A stretch of 64,000 nt of DNA, from positions 62,001 through 126,000 of the forward strand of contig NZ_BBIT01000009.1 of the NCBI RefSeq assembly GCF_000730625.1, in the 5' to 3' direction. The notes below the pieces were generated by a model. It was not told the DNA's origin. It was given only the letters and a program-made list of their open reading frames with translations, and did not search any database. The translations under genes and the position numbers were made by a program. Shown piece after piece: positions 23,725-31,984 of this stretch. The first letter of the stretch is position 1; each line of letters opens with the position of its first letter. The stretch is from Pseudomonas oryzihabitans NBRC 102199 (GTDB lineage: Bacteria; Pseudomonadota; Gammaproteobacteria; Pseudomonadales; Pseudomonadaceae).

Positions 23725-26700
23725 TTAAGGATCGGTGCGGAAGCGAGAAATAATTGCTGCTAGCTCATGCTTTCGGAAAGGTTTGGTAAGCCGTCGGATG
23801 TCAGGGGCAAGTCCTTCATGGTCCGCATAGCCGGAGATCAGGAGAATGCTAATCTCCGGCCGCGACAGGCGGACCAGCTTAGCTAAATCGGTCCCGCTGA
23901 TACCAGGCATAAGATGATCCGTGACAAGTAGACCGAACTGTTGCCCGGCATCCAACAACTTCAAAGCTTCATCTCCTGAGGCGGCTTCGATCACGCGATA
24001 GCCTAGGTCGGTTAGCATGTCAGAAGTGCTAGTGCGCACAAGTTCTTCATCGTCGACGAGCAGCACCGTCATGGGTGTCACTTGTAGCTCTTTGGCTTCG
24101 GTACAAAAAAAGTTCGATGCACGAAGTACTGCCGTACTGCGCGGCAGCCAAAGCTCTACGTTCGTTCCGACCCCCGGTGTACTTTGAATCATAAGGACGC
24201 CGTTCAATTGGGATGCGAGTCCATGTGCCATTGAGAGCCCAAGGCCAGTCCCCTTGCCGATGCCTTTTGTTGAAAAGAACGGCTCCACCGCGCGCGCCAC
24301 CGTGGCTGCGTCCATCCCGATGCCGGTGTCTGCGACTGACAAACACAAATAGTTGCCCGATGGAAGTTCCGAATGGTGAATGCCGTGGACCGACTCCTCT
24401 CTTGCCGAAATCCGTATTGTGCCACCGTCGGGCATCGCATCATGTGCATTCACGCAAAGGTTCAGGAGTGCCATTTCGAGCTGGTTCGGATCCGCCGTCG
24501 CTGTAGGGAGATTTATCGGGGCATCGACGACAATCCTGATTTGCGGCCCAATCGTGCTAGCGACAAGATCGCTCATATCGTTCACTAGCTTCGCTACGTC
24601 GACTGGAACCAATTGGAGGGGCTGGCGACGAGCGAACGCTAGCAGTCGTTGCACGACTGTTTTCGCACGGTCGGCCGACTGTATGGCACCGGCGATCAGC
24701 CGCTGCTCTCGATCACCACCCACGCCTTTCCGCTGAAGCAGATCAAGCGTGGCGACAATAGGGGTAAGCAGGTTGTTAAAGTCGTGAGCCACACCCCCAG
24801 TAAGCTGGCCCATAGCCTCCATCTTTTGACTCTGGCGCAGCGCCGCTTGGACTTCTTCCCGCTCAGCGATGGCCTGTGCTATTCGCCCTTCGAGCGTGGC
24901 ATTGAGCTTGCGTAGCTCTTCCTCTGCAATCTTGCGCGCCGTGATTTCAACCACGGTGCCAGTGACACGGACGCATTGGCCGGCCGTATTGAATACACCT
25001 CGCCCCCTGGCCGCCAGCCATCGAACAATGCCGTCCTCCTTGCCAATGGTGCGATAGTCGACGTCGTAGAGTGCGCGGTGTTCAGAATCAATAGCCGCCG
25101 CAAAAGCTGCGATTGTTGCTTCTCGATCCTCGGGATGCAAACCATCATAGAAATCTTGTATGGTGACGGGCACGTCAGCCGAAATGCCGAAAAACGCTTT
25201 GGTCCGTGGCGGCCAGATCAGAGCGTCCTGAGCAATATCGACGTCCCAAAAACCAATATCGGCGTTATCAACGGCAAGGCGCAGGCGCTCCTCGCTATCG
25301 CGCAGGCGCATCTCTACGCTCACTCGCTCGATATGTGTCCAGCAGCGGTCGACCACGTCTTTGAGTAAAGAGATTTCGGACGGAGACCAGTCCCGGGGTT
25401 GACTCTGGTGAACGGCCATCATTGCCGTCAGCCGGCCATCCTTCACAAGCGGACAGCAAATGATCGCTTCGACGCCGATCGTTCTAAAGGTTTCAAGGCC
25501 ATCGTCGCCCCTGAGCTCTGCACCGACATCACGTATGATTAACGTGCGACCAGCGCGCATGTCAGATGCAGTTCGTGAGCCAAAATGATCAAGACTATAT
25601 ATACCGCCTGAACTCTGGACGTTGGGCACATGGTAGTCACCACGAATCCAGAACCGATCTTGATCAATATCTACGTCTGCATAGGCGCATCGGGATACGT
25701 TGAGCTGTTGTCCGAGCAGTTCGGTGGCTACACGCATTGCGTCTTCGGCGTGGCGGACATTGAATAGTCTGCCGTCGAGCTTATTAAAAAAGTGGAGGCG
25801 CGCCGTACTCTCCTCTAGTGCAGTGGCTGCTTGATGCTCAGCCGTACGGTCACAAAAGATCTTAACGAAACCACCGTGATCTAAAGCGAGAGGCATCATC
25901 AGCCCCGAACCCCAGAAGCGCGTACCATTCTCGCGAATGTGCCAGCGCTCATTGGCGGCTCTTCCTTGATCGCGGGCGAGCTCAAGTTCGCAATGGAACA
26001 CACGAGCGGTTCGATCTACGTCTGTATAAAAGAAATCACCGTCACGGCCCACCACGTCTTCAGCACGATAGCCAATTACACTCTGCGCACCGGTGTTCCA
26101 GCTGGTTATCTTTCCCTGGGCATCGAAGGTAATGATCGCAAAATCCTCTGCCCCCTCGACAATCTGACGGTAGCGAGCCTCGCTTATCCGAATCGTGGCC
26201 TCTGTCCATGCACGCTGCACAATGAGCCCAACTGTCTGGACCACGAAGTCTACGATCTCGATGTCCACCAGAGCTGGAATATGCCGCTCACGGTGGTACA
26301 TCACGAAAGCACCGATCACCGTACCTTGTGCTGATCGGATAGAGGTTGACCAACAGGCATATAAACCATGAGCGAAGGTCGGCTCCTGGATTTCGCTCCA
26401 AAGTGCGTCAGCTACTACGTCGGGTACGAAGCCTTGCTCATCCCGTGCTGGTTTAGCGTTGCCAGAGCCTCTGTTCGAAACAATGGTGATGCCTTCGACA
26501 GCGTCAGTATATTCCCGTGGCAGGCTCGGGCCCGCGCAATATTGCAGATGATCTCCCGCTTCGTTAAGCAGCAGAATACTGCCTAGAAAGCCTGACGGTG
26601 ATAACGCCTCCACTTCTAGGATGATTGCATCCAGCGCGACCTTGAGGGGAGTTACGCCAACAGCGAATTCCAAGATACGGTTTTGAGCAGCACCACGCTC

Positions 26701-27225
26701 GGCAGCAAAGTTGCGGGCTTGAGCAAGGCGCACATTCTCAATGGCGATCGTCGCCAGATGCGCCAAGCTCTCGAGCCGTTTGATCGTATCTGAATCGTGA
26801 GTGCGGACCTCTGACCAGTAAGCTCCGAGCGCGGCGACCACCTCGGGTCTACCGATGGGCGCCATGACAAGGCTACGGACAAACGTCGGCGTGTAGGCCT
26901 CTTGAGGGATGCGCGAATCGCGCCGGACATCGCTGATCGCGACGGTCTCACCGCAACGCATCACCCAACCCGAAATGCACTGGTCAGCAGGGAAGGTCTG
27001 GCCTTGCCAGAGTGGCGAGACACCATCTTCTGCTACATAAGAACAGAACCCCTCATGTCCAATGACAACCGCGATGCCCTCCGCACCGACCGTGGCACGC
27101 GCAGTATCTCGGAGTACGGCGACGATCTCGTCCAATGATCGGGCTCGGACCAGCCGCTCGCTGGCGTCTAGTATTAGGGAGAAGCGCACATCGTCACCGC
27201 GCGGGTCTACCGAAGCAGTACGCAA
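23725..27225 (-). CDS. Hybrid sensor histidine kinase (GAF-GAF-PAS-GAF-PAS-HisKA-HATPase-REC)
   Basis: Soluble hybrid histidine kinase of 1166 residues with no membrane segment, so it senses a cytoplasmic signal. Order: GAF (about 15-165), second GAF-like region (190-335), PAS (345-465, ISEARYRQIVEGAEDFAI), GAF (485-635), PAS (645-770, LRLAVDNADIGFWDVD), HisKA with the phospho-acceptor His near 813 (GGVAHDFNNLLTP), HATPase with NLCVNAHDAM, DTGIGMD and GLGLSMAHGL, and a C-terminal receiver (about 1048-1162) with DD, acceptor Asp in LLVTDHLMPG and Lys in LTKPF. TTG 27225 has AGGAG 6 bases upstream. No response regulator with an output domain is nearby. It sits alone between the two long direct repeats. 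Confidence 0.9.
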   Translation of the reverse strand: MRTASVDPRGDDVRFSLILDASERLVRARSLDEIVAVLRDTARATVGAEGIAVVIGHEGFCSYVAEDGVSPLWQGQTFPADQCISGWVMRCGETVAISDVRRDSRIPQEAYTPTFVRSLVMAPIGRPEVVAALGAYWSEVRTHDSDTIKRLESLAHLATIAIENVRLAQARNFAAERGAAQNRILEFAVGVTPLKVALDAIILEVEALSPSGFLGSILLLNEAGDHLQYCAGPSLPREYTDAVEGITIVSNRGSGNAKPARDEQGFVPDVVADALWSEIQEPTFAHGLYACWSTSIRSAQGTVIGAFVMYHRERHIPALVDIEIVDFVVQTVGLIVQRAWTEATIRISEARYRQIVEGAEDFAIITFDAQGKITSWNTGAQSVIGYRAEDVVGRDGDFFYTDVDRTARVFHCELELARDQGRAANERWHIRENGTRFWGSGLMMPLALDHGGFVKIFCDRTAEHQAATALEESTARLHFFNKLDGRLFNVRHAEDAMRVATELLGQQLNVSRCAYADVDIDQDRFWIRGDYHVPNVQSSGGIYSLDHFGSRTASDMRAGRTLIIRDVGAELRGDDGLETFRTIGVEAIICCPLVKDGRLTAMMAVHQSQPRDWSPSEISLLKDVVDRCWTHIERVSVEMRLRDSEERLRLAVDNADIGFWDVDIAQDALIWPPRTKAFFGISADVPVTIQDFYDGLHPEDREATIAAFAAAIDSEHRALYDVDYRTIGKEDGIVRWLAARGRGVFNTAGQCVRVTGTVVEITARKIAEEELRKLNATLEGRIAQAIAEREEVQAALRQSQKMEAMGQLTGGVAHDFNNLLTPIVATLDLLQRKGVGGDREQRLIAGAIQSADRAKTVVQRLLAFARRQPLQLVPVDVAKLVNDMSDLVASTIGPQIRIVVDAPINLPTATADPNQLEMALLNLCVNAHDAMPDGGTIRISAREESVHGIHHSELPSGNYLCLSVADTGIGMDAATVARAVEPFFSTKGIGKGTGLGLSMAHGLASQLNGVLMIQSTPGVGTNVELWLPRSTAVLRASNFFCTEAKELQVTPMTVLLVDDEELVRTSTSDMLTDLGYRVIEAASGDEALKLLDAGQQFGLLVTDHLMPGISGTDLAKLVRLSRPEISILLISGYADHEGLAPDIRRLTKPFRKHELAAIISRFRTDP

Positions 27226-27966
27226 ATCAATCTCCTAACGAAGGACGGCCCATCCGTTTTCAATGTTGGCTGAGATAGATGTGGCTAGACGAACATCGTA
27301 TAGGGCTGCTACCCGATCCCATAGTCCAATCTCAATTTATTAACATGTGAGCTCAGTGCATCCATGTTACCCGCCGACATCTACCTTTCTAGGTGATCAA
27401 AGCCGGGGGTATGGGCACAGCAAAACCCGTTGTTCATAGTGCTCACCAGAGCGCCGTCCTTGAGCTAGACATGCGGGTTAGACACAGCGAGCAAGTTGGC
27501 CAAGCCTGTCAACGATCACTGGATTACTGAGCAATAGCGATAGCGAAACGAGCGACGCTCTGTTGGAAGCCGCTAGTCTCGCCTGAACATCGGACGAACA
27601 TTGCCAGTAGCCGAGCAGACCCACATGGCTGAGCAGACGGACGAGAAGCATCTGGAGCTGCTGCGCGACGACGTGGAAGCACCTAGTCGAGCTGGCTCTG
27701 CTTGCCGTCGAGCAGGCGGCCTCTATGGACCCGCTTGGTGATAAGCAGGACAGATTCGGGCAGCAGTCTCAGTTTCGCTCGACGGTGCTGATGTACTGCC
27801 GCAATCTCGTTGATCTACTGACAGAAAACTCGATCAGGTTCACCGGTGCCTGGGGCAAGCGCAACGCGCCAACCACGTCTTGGCGGCGGAGCGCTGTCAG
27901 CTGTGCTTTGGTGGCGAGCGCTGCCCTCGGTTGCTAGGACGCGCTCCGAAGCGGTAAATTTGCATC
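27226..27966. other. Intergenic region with a possible decayed ORF
   Basis: No intact gene. From about 27625 a coding-like stretch (AEQTDEKHLELLRDDVE) breaks frame and resumes as VELALLAVEQAASMDPLGDKQD near 27700-27830, ending in unrelated sequence at 27939. This looks like a small gene broken by one frameshift, function unknown. The part near 27226-27300 should hold the promoter of the histidine kinase. Confidence 0.35.
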
Positions 27967-28183
27967 GTCGTGGTCAATCCCGCGACCGGGTGTGACAACC
28001 CGATTCGTTCGAGGCGCGGTAGCGCTGTAGCTAGACCACATCTGTGGTTTTCTATGGCGGGCCGTGTGGGGCAGGCTTTTGCCTGGCCGGTTCCCTCGGA
28101 CGCCGGTTTGTCACCCCCGCACGGTCCGCCTCCCATCACCGAGTGACAACGGCGGGTGGCGGCTCCTTAATCGTCTGAGGAGC
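27967..28183 (+). ncRNA. Structured leader RNA element, copy B
   Basis: Second copy of the leader. Stems: GTCGTGG/CCGCGAC (27967-27973 with 27980-27986), CGGGT/ACCCG (27987-27991 with 27998-28002), GGCGC-GGTA-GCGCT (28013-28026), CAGGC-TTTT-GCCTG, and GTCAC pairing with GTGAC. Against copy A, TA-to-CG and AT-to-GC pair swaps occur in the first two stems, and GCTAC/GTAGC has become GTCAC/GTGAC with both strands changed. A copy-specific ACCACA-TC-TGTGGT hairpin followed by TTTT sits at about 28034-28052. Confidence 0.65.
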
Positions 28184-28190
28184 AGTTAAA

Positions 28191-28277
28191 ATGCCTGTAT
28201 CTCCTTTTAAGCCCGAGCTCCGCCTCGGCTGTACCGACTCGCCATATACCTCCGAAGTGGAGGTGCGCCATGGCTAA
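28191..28277 (+). CDS. Coupled 28-codon leader ORF, copy B
   Basis: ATG 28191, 8 bases after GAGGAG, product MPVSPFKPELRLG then CTDSPYTS and ending EVRHG; TAA overlaps the next ATG by 8 bases. Length and coupling are exactly those of copy A, which supports real translation. Confidence 0.6.
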   Translation: MPVSPFKPELRLGCTDSPYTSEVEVRHG

Positions 28278-28557
28278 GAAGAAGCCCTCTGTCCTCCCCT
28301 TCCCCAGCAGGCCTATTGCGCTTGACCAAGTCGATCTTTCCACTCGGTCTATCGAAGCCGATGCGGATCTTCGTGCGTCAATGCTAGGTGACCTGCTCGT
28401 TCAGCTGGCAGAGCGCAACTCCGGTCATTCTGACGAACTACGGCTAAAGGTTGCCTGCAACATTGCTCAGGAGTTGCTGGACGAGATGGTCACGCTCTAT
28501 CGCCGGGCAATCTCTAGTTCCCGGTGCGCCAACGCTCAAGCGACTACCGTCGATTAG
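28270..28557 (+). CDS. Small soluble protein, repeat copy B
   Basis: Unrecognised 95-residue protein, nearly identical to the product at 23042 (MAKKKPSVLPFPSRP, then DLRASMLGDLLVQLAER and AQELLDEMVTLYRRA). Differences are mostly conservative (V/L, K/R, N/D) with a variable C-terminal tail, a pattern of a gene under protein-level selection. Preceded by the structured leader and coupled ORF, followed by a terminator. Function unknown. Confidence 0.7.
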   Translation: MAKKKPSVLPFPSRPIALDQVDLSTRSIEADADLRASMLGDLLVQLAERNSGHSDELRLKVACNIAQELLDEMVTLYRRAISSSRCANAQATTVD

Positions 28558-28564
28558 AAGCGGT

Positions 28565-28613
28565 GGCTGGGATGGTCTAGCAACCATTCCAGCCTTTTGA
28601 GGCTCCGCTTTTT
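28565..28613 (+). terminator. Rho-independent terminator after repeat copy B
   Basis: GGCTGGGATGGT-N6-ACCATTCCAGCC stem, then AGCC-TTTTGA-GGCT and a run of T at 28608-28613. Pairs changed relative to copy A keep the stem. Confidence 0.75.
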
Positions 28614-28760
28614 TCGCTACAAACACCTTACATCGAGCTTCTGTCTCAACAGTCTCCGTAGATCTGCAGTTAAGCCAGCTCGACCTCGAAGACAGTGCTC
28701 TACTGGCGTTTTTTGATATAGGCGCAGCGTCTCAGCTGCAGGGAGCTGATGCGGCCGCCC

Positions 28761-29120
28761 TTACTCCGCCGCCGCTACGATGGCAATCTCGACCAGCAAT
28801 TCGGGTGCGGCCAATTTGGACTCGACGGTGGCCCGCGCGGGTGCCTGCCCTTCCGGGGCCCAGGCGTCCCACACCTCGTTCATGCCGGCGAAGTTGGCCT
28901 GGATGTCCGACAGCCACACCTGGGCGCTGAGGATGCGCGTCTTGTCCAGGCCGACCTTGGCCAGGTAGTCGTCGATCTTCTGCAGGACCTGCGCCGTCTG
29001 CCCCTTGATGTCCTGGGTGCGATCATTGGCCGTCTGGCCGCCGACGAAGGTGATGCCGCCCTTGTACTGGACGACCCGGCTCATGCGCTGGTTGGTTTCG
29101 ATACGGGTAATGGGTTGCAT
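28761..29120 (-). CDS. RidA family protein
   Basis: RidA/YjgF/UK114 family protein, 119 residues, cytosolic. Family members hydrolyse reactive enamines and imines released by amino acid oxidases and lyases. Marks: TRIETNQRMSRVVQYKGGITFVGGQTA at the N-terminus, the conserved Arg in ARATVESKLA and the C-terminal LLVEIAIVAA. AAGGAG lies 6 bases before ATG 29120. The gene overlaps the preceding flavoprotein gene by 40 bases, so it is the last gene of the operon, where it would clear the imine made by the oxidases. Confidence 0.9.
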   Translation of the reverse strand: MQPITRIETNQRMSRVVQYKGGITFVGGQTANDRTQDIKGQTAQVLQKIDDYLAKVGLDKTRILSAQVWLSDIQANFAGMNEVWDAWAPEGQAPARATVESKLAAPELLVEIAIVAAAE

Positions 29121-30268
29121 ATAGGCTCCTTTACTGGCCTGGGGGTTGAGGAATCTCTGTGGAAGCGATCGATGGCAAAGGCCGCAAGATCGATGGATGA
29201 AGACTCGCCCAGCACCAGCTGCGCGACCCGCTGGCCGGTGCCAAGGCTCATCTGGAAACCGCTGCCGCAGTAACCGAACGAGTAGGTCAGGCCACTGGCG
29301 CGACTGCTGCTTGAGATGACGGGTAGATCGTCTTCGGTGAAGGCTTCAATACCGGACCAGGCGCGGTTGATGCCGAGGTGCCTGAGGTGCGGAAAGAGAT
29401 CCGTCACGGTCTGGGCACTGGTCACCAGACGAGCGATATCGACTTCGCCATGGCGGGCCTCGAAGTCCAGGGCACCGATCAACTTGCCGCCAATGACCAC
29501 TGTGCCGTTGTCGAACTGCTTGAAGGACAGGGCGCGACCGGTGGCGCCGAGCACCTGCCTGCAGAAGGGCGCCACTCGATGGGTCACCATCAGCATCAGG
29601 CCTTGCGGATAAGTGGGTACCGGCTCGCCCACCTCGGCAGCCAGGCGACCCGCCCAGGCACCTGCTGTCACCACCAGATGGTCCGCCTCGAACTTTCCCT
29701 TGCGCGTTTCGACCTGCCAGCGCGTGCCGCGCTGGGTGACGGACAGCGCAGGCGTCTGCTCATGCAGCACCACACCCAAGCGCTCCGCCGCCTGCCGAAC
29801 CGCCGTCACCACACGGTAAGGCGTCGCGTAGCCATCGTCCGCCACCCAGATGCCCCCCACCACATGGGGCGCCACCGTCGGTAGGAGCTCGAAGACCTCC
29901 TCCCGATCGATGAGCACCTCATGGGTGAAACCGTGCGCCTGGAGGTGGGCGACTCGGTCCCGGCATTCCTGCAGCTCTGCGTCGGTTTCGGCCAGCTTGA
30001 GCTGGCCGCTGGCGACGAAACTCGCGTCCGTCCCCAGCAGCGCCGGCAGGTTGTGCCAGAGTTCTCGGGACGCCAACGCCAGGGGAATTTCCGCGAGATG
30101 CCGGCCGAGCGTTCGCACCCCGCCGGCGTTCACACCAGAGGCATGCCGTCCGGCGTAATCGGCTTCGAGCACGATTACCCGCACGCCGCGCTGCGCGAGA
30201 TGCCACGCCGTGCTCAAGCCATGCAGACCGGCGCCGATGACGATCACGTCCGCCGTCCTGTCAGCCAC
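29081..30268 (-). CDS. DadA/glycine-oxidase-like FAD oxidoreductase
   Basis: FAD-dependent D-amino-acid or sarcosine-oxidase-type flavoprotein, 395 residues. The FAD-binding motif VIGAGLHGLSTAWHLAQRG is at about 10-28, with ASGVNAGGVR after it and the C-terminal FAD contact GYCGSGFQMSLGTG near 350. It overlaps the upstream HcnB-like gene by 8 bases and the RidA gene by 40. It is the second flavoprotein of this fold in the operon. Either it is a separate oxidase for the opine or D-amino acid, or the substrate-binding subunit of one of two enzyme complexes; sequence alone does not decide. Confidence 0.85.
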   Translation of the reverse strand: MADRTADVIVIGAGLHGLSTAWHLAQRGVRVIVLEADYAGRHASGVNAGGVRTLGRHLAEIPLALASRELWHNLPALLGTDASFVASGQLKLAETDAELQECRDRVAHLQAHGFTHEVLIDREEVFELLPTVAPHVVGGIWVADDGYATPYRVVTAVRQAAERLGVVLHEQTPALSVTQRGTRWQVETRKGKFEADHLVVTAGAWAGRLAAEVGEPVPTYPQGLMLMVTHRVAPFCRQVLGATGRALSFKQFDNGTVVIGGKLIGALDFEARHGEVDIARLVTSAQTVTDLFPHLRHLGINRAWSGIEAFTEDDLPVISSSSRASGLTYSFGYCGSGFQMSLGTGQRVAQLVLGESSSIDLAAFAIDRFHRDSSTPRPVKEPICNPLPVSKPTSA

Positions 30269-31640
30269 TGGCGAGCTCTCCCAGGGTAATGGGCTTGATC
30301 GGTGGCCGAATGCGGTAGTAGCCCACCTCGTCGGGCGTGAGTCCGCGGGACTTGGCGATGATCTCGGTAACGGTCAATCCGCACATGCGGCCTTGGCAGG
30401 GACCCATGCCGCAGCGACCGAAGGATTTCGCCTGATTGGGTCCGCTGCAGCCGAGCTCGACGAAGCGGCGGACATCGCCTGCCGTCACTTCTTCGCAGCG
30501 GCAGATGGTGACGTCGTCCCGGGCGGGAATCCGGTTCTCCTCGCGCGGGCGATACAGGGCATCGAGGAAGGGGCGGATACGCAGGTTGCGCTCCAGCTCG
30601 GCGCGCAAAGGCGCAGCCTGGGCATCGCGCTGGGCCGGGGTGAGCTGGCCGAGGGTACGCGCCAGCCCGAGCGCGGAGAGTTGCCCTTGCAACGCGGCCG
30701 CCTGGGCACCGCCAATCCCTGCGCCATCACCCGCCACCGAGATGAAGGGCACATCGAGCGCGCCCCATCGATCGGTTTCCGGTACGAAGCACAGTTGCGC
30801 ATCATCCCAGCGATGCTGAGCCCTGAGCGCCTGGGTGAACTGGATGTTCGGCACCACGCCCTGATGCAGCAGCACGGTGCTGGCCGACACCCGTTGTGCC
30901 TTCCCGTCGACGACGAAGCTGAGCGCCTGCGCCTGCCCTTCCCCTTCGACCTGGAGTTGCTCGGCACCAGTGTAGTGCGGGACCTCTCCTTTGCGCAGGG
31001 CGCGCAGGAGTGAGACACCCTTGCGCAGATAGGGCCAGGCCCGCAGCGCCCCCAGCAGGTGTACACGGGCGCGCCAGTAGTCCTCACGGCGACTGGTGTC
31101 CACCAGGGCCGCGATGGGGATGCCCGCCCGCAGGTATTGCCAGCCGAGCAGGTAGAGCAGCGGTCCGCACCCGGCCAGCACCACCGGTCCCTGCGGACCG
31201 ATGCCGGCGGTCTTGAGCAGGATCTGCGCGGCCCCGGCGGTCATCACCCCAGGCAAGGTCCAGCCGGGAATGGGAAAGGGTCGCTCCATCGCACCGGTCG
31301 CCAGCAGCACGGCCCTGGCGGCGAAGGAGCGTACCTGTCCGTTCTTGAGATAGTGCACCTGACGCTCGCGGGTGATCTGCCAGACGGAGGCACCCGTCTC
31401 ATGGCGCACGGTCGTGCTCTTCACCGCATTCGCCAAGTGGGCGCCGGCGGCGTAATCCGGCCCGAGCAGCGTGCGACGCGCGGGTGAGGCGCTGTTGATA
31501 CCGCGATATATCTGCCCGCCCACCGCCGACTGCTCGTCCAGCAGCACGACGGAGAGTCCCAGGTCTGCCAGGGTGCGGGCCCCGGCCATGCCGGCCGGGC
31601 CCGCGCCGATGACGACGACGTCCACAGGTTCGAGATTCAT
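30261..31640 (-). CDS. HcnB/opine-oxidase-A-like FAD/NAD oxidoreductase with BFD-type [2Fe-2S] end
   Basis: Subunit of 459 residues like HcnB of hydrogen cyanide synthase, OoxA/NoxA of opine oxidases and subunits of D-hydroxyproline dehydrogenase. An FAD motif (VIGAGPAGMAGARTLADLG) is at the N-terminus, a second nucleotide motif (VVLAGCGPLLYLLGWQYL) near 155, and a C-terminal cysteine cluster (CRCEEVTAGDVRRF, then GRCGMGPCQGRMCG) forms a BFD-like [2Fe-2S] domain. Its start overlaps the stop of the small ferredoxin-like gene by 4 bases. It should carry electrons from the DadA-like subunit to the respiratory chain. Confidence 0.88.
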   Translation of the reverse strand: MNLEPVDVVVIGAGPAGMAGARTLADLGLSVVLLDEQSAVGGQIYRGINSASPARRTLLGPDYAAGAHLANAVKSTTVRHETGASVWQITRERQVHYLKNGQVRSFAARAVLLATGAMERPFPIPGWTLPGVMTAGAAQILLKTAGIGPQGPVVLAGCGPLLYLLGWQYLRAGIPIAALVDTSRREDYWRARVHLLGALRAWPYLRKGVSLLRALRKGEVPHYTGAEQLQVEGEGQAQALSFVVDGKAQRVSASTVLLHQGVVPNIQFTQALRAQHRWDDAQLCFVPETDRWGALDVPFISVAGDGAGIGGAQAAALQGQLSALGLARTLGQLTPAQRDAQAAPLRAELERNLRIRPFLDALYRPREENRIPARDDVTICRCEEVTAGDVRRFVELGCSGPNQAKSFGRCGMGPCQGRMCGLTVTEIIAKSRGLTPDEVGYYRIRPPIKPITLGELASG

Positions 31641-31984
31641 GGCTGCACCTCCATCACCACGGGTTCGGCAGCGGTGAAGGGCAGCTCCCGGGCGCCCTGC
31701 TGCGAACGGATACGCATGCCGTCGGCCGCCTCGATCAGGCAGCTCTGGCGACTCGGCACCCCATCGATCTCAACCAGGCATTCGAAGCACACGCCCATCA
31801 TGCAATAGGGTGCACGGGCTTCACCGCCCACCGGCGAGGTGCGGAACTGCCGTACGCCGGCCAGCAGCAAGGCGGCGGCAACCGTGAGACCGCTCGGTAC
31901 CTGGAAGGCCTGGTCATCGAAGGTCAGGGTGATGAGGCGGCCGCCTTCGGCATCGATGCGGCGAAACAAGGAATCAGTGGGCAT
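31637..31984 (-). CDS. HcnA-like small [2Fe-2S] subunit
   Basis: Ferredoxin-like small subunit of 115 residues. The plant-type [2Fe-2S] ligands are in CMMGVCFECLVEIDG (C-x4-C-x2-C), with a fourth Cys in SRQSCLIEA; the N-terminal FDDQAFQVPSGLTVAAALL is typical of HcnA and SoxA-type small subunits. The start ATG 31984 is inside the end of the upstream flavoprotein gene (11-base overlap); a frame open to 32050 is not needed. It is the partner of the HcnB-like gene that overlaps it by 4 bases. Confidence 0.85.
   Translation of the reverse strand: MPTDSLFRRIDAEGGRLITLTFDDQAFQVPSGLTVAAALLLAGVRQFRTSPVGGEARAPYCMMGVCFECLVEIDGVPSRQSCLIEAADGMRIRSQQGARELPFTAAEPVVMEVQP

Larger units (their letters stand above)
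27971..28594 (+). repeat. Long direct repeat, copy B
   Basis: Partner of 22728-23364, same orientation and same order of elements. Both have diverged enough (small substitutions, one variable hairpin) to show the duplication is not recent. Confidence 0.8.

Noticed and set aside
28000-28200. tRNA or tmRNA in the duplicated leader
   Set aside because: No T-arm GTTCGAATC-type sequence with acceptor stem and no CCA; stems do not make a cloverleaf.
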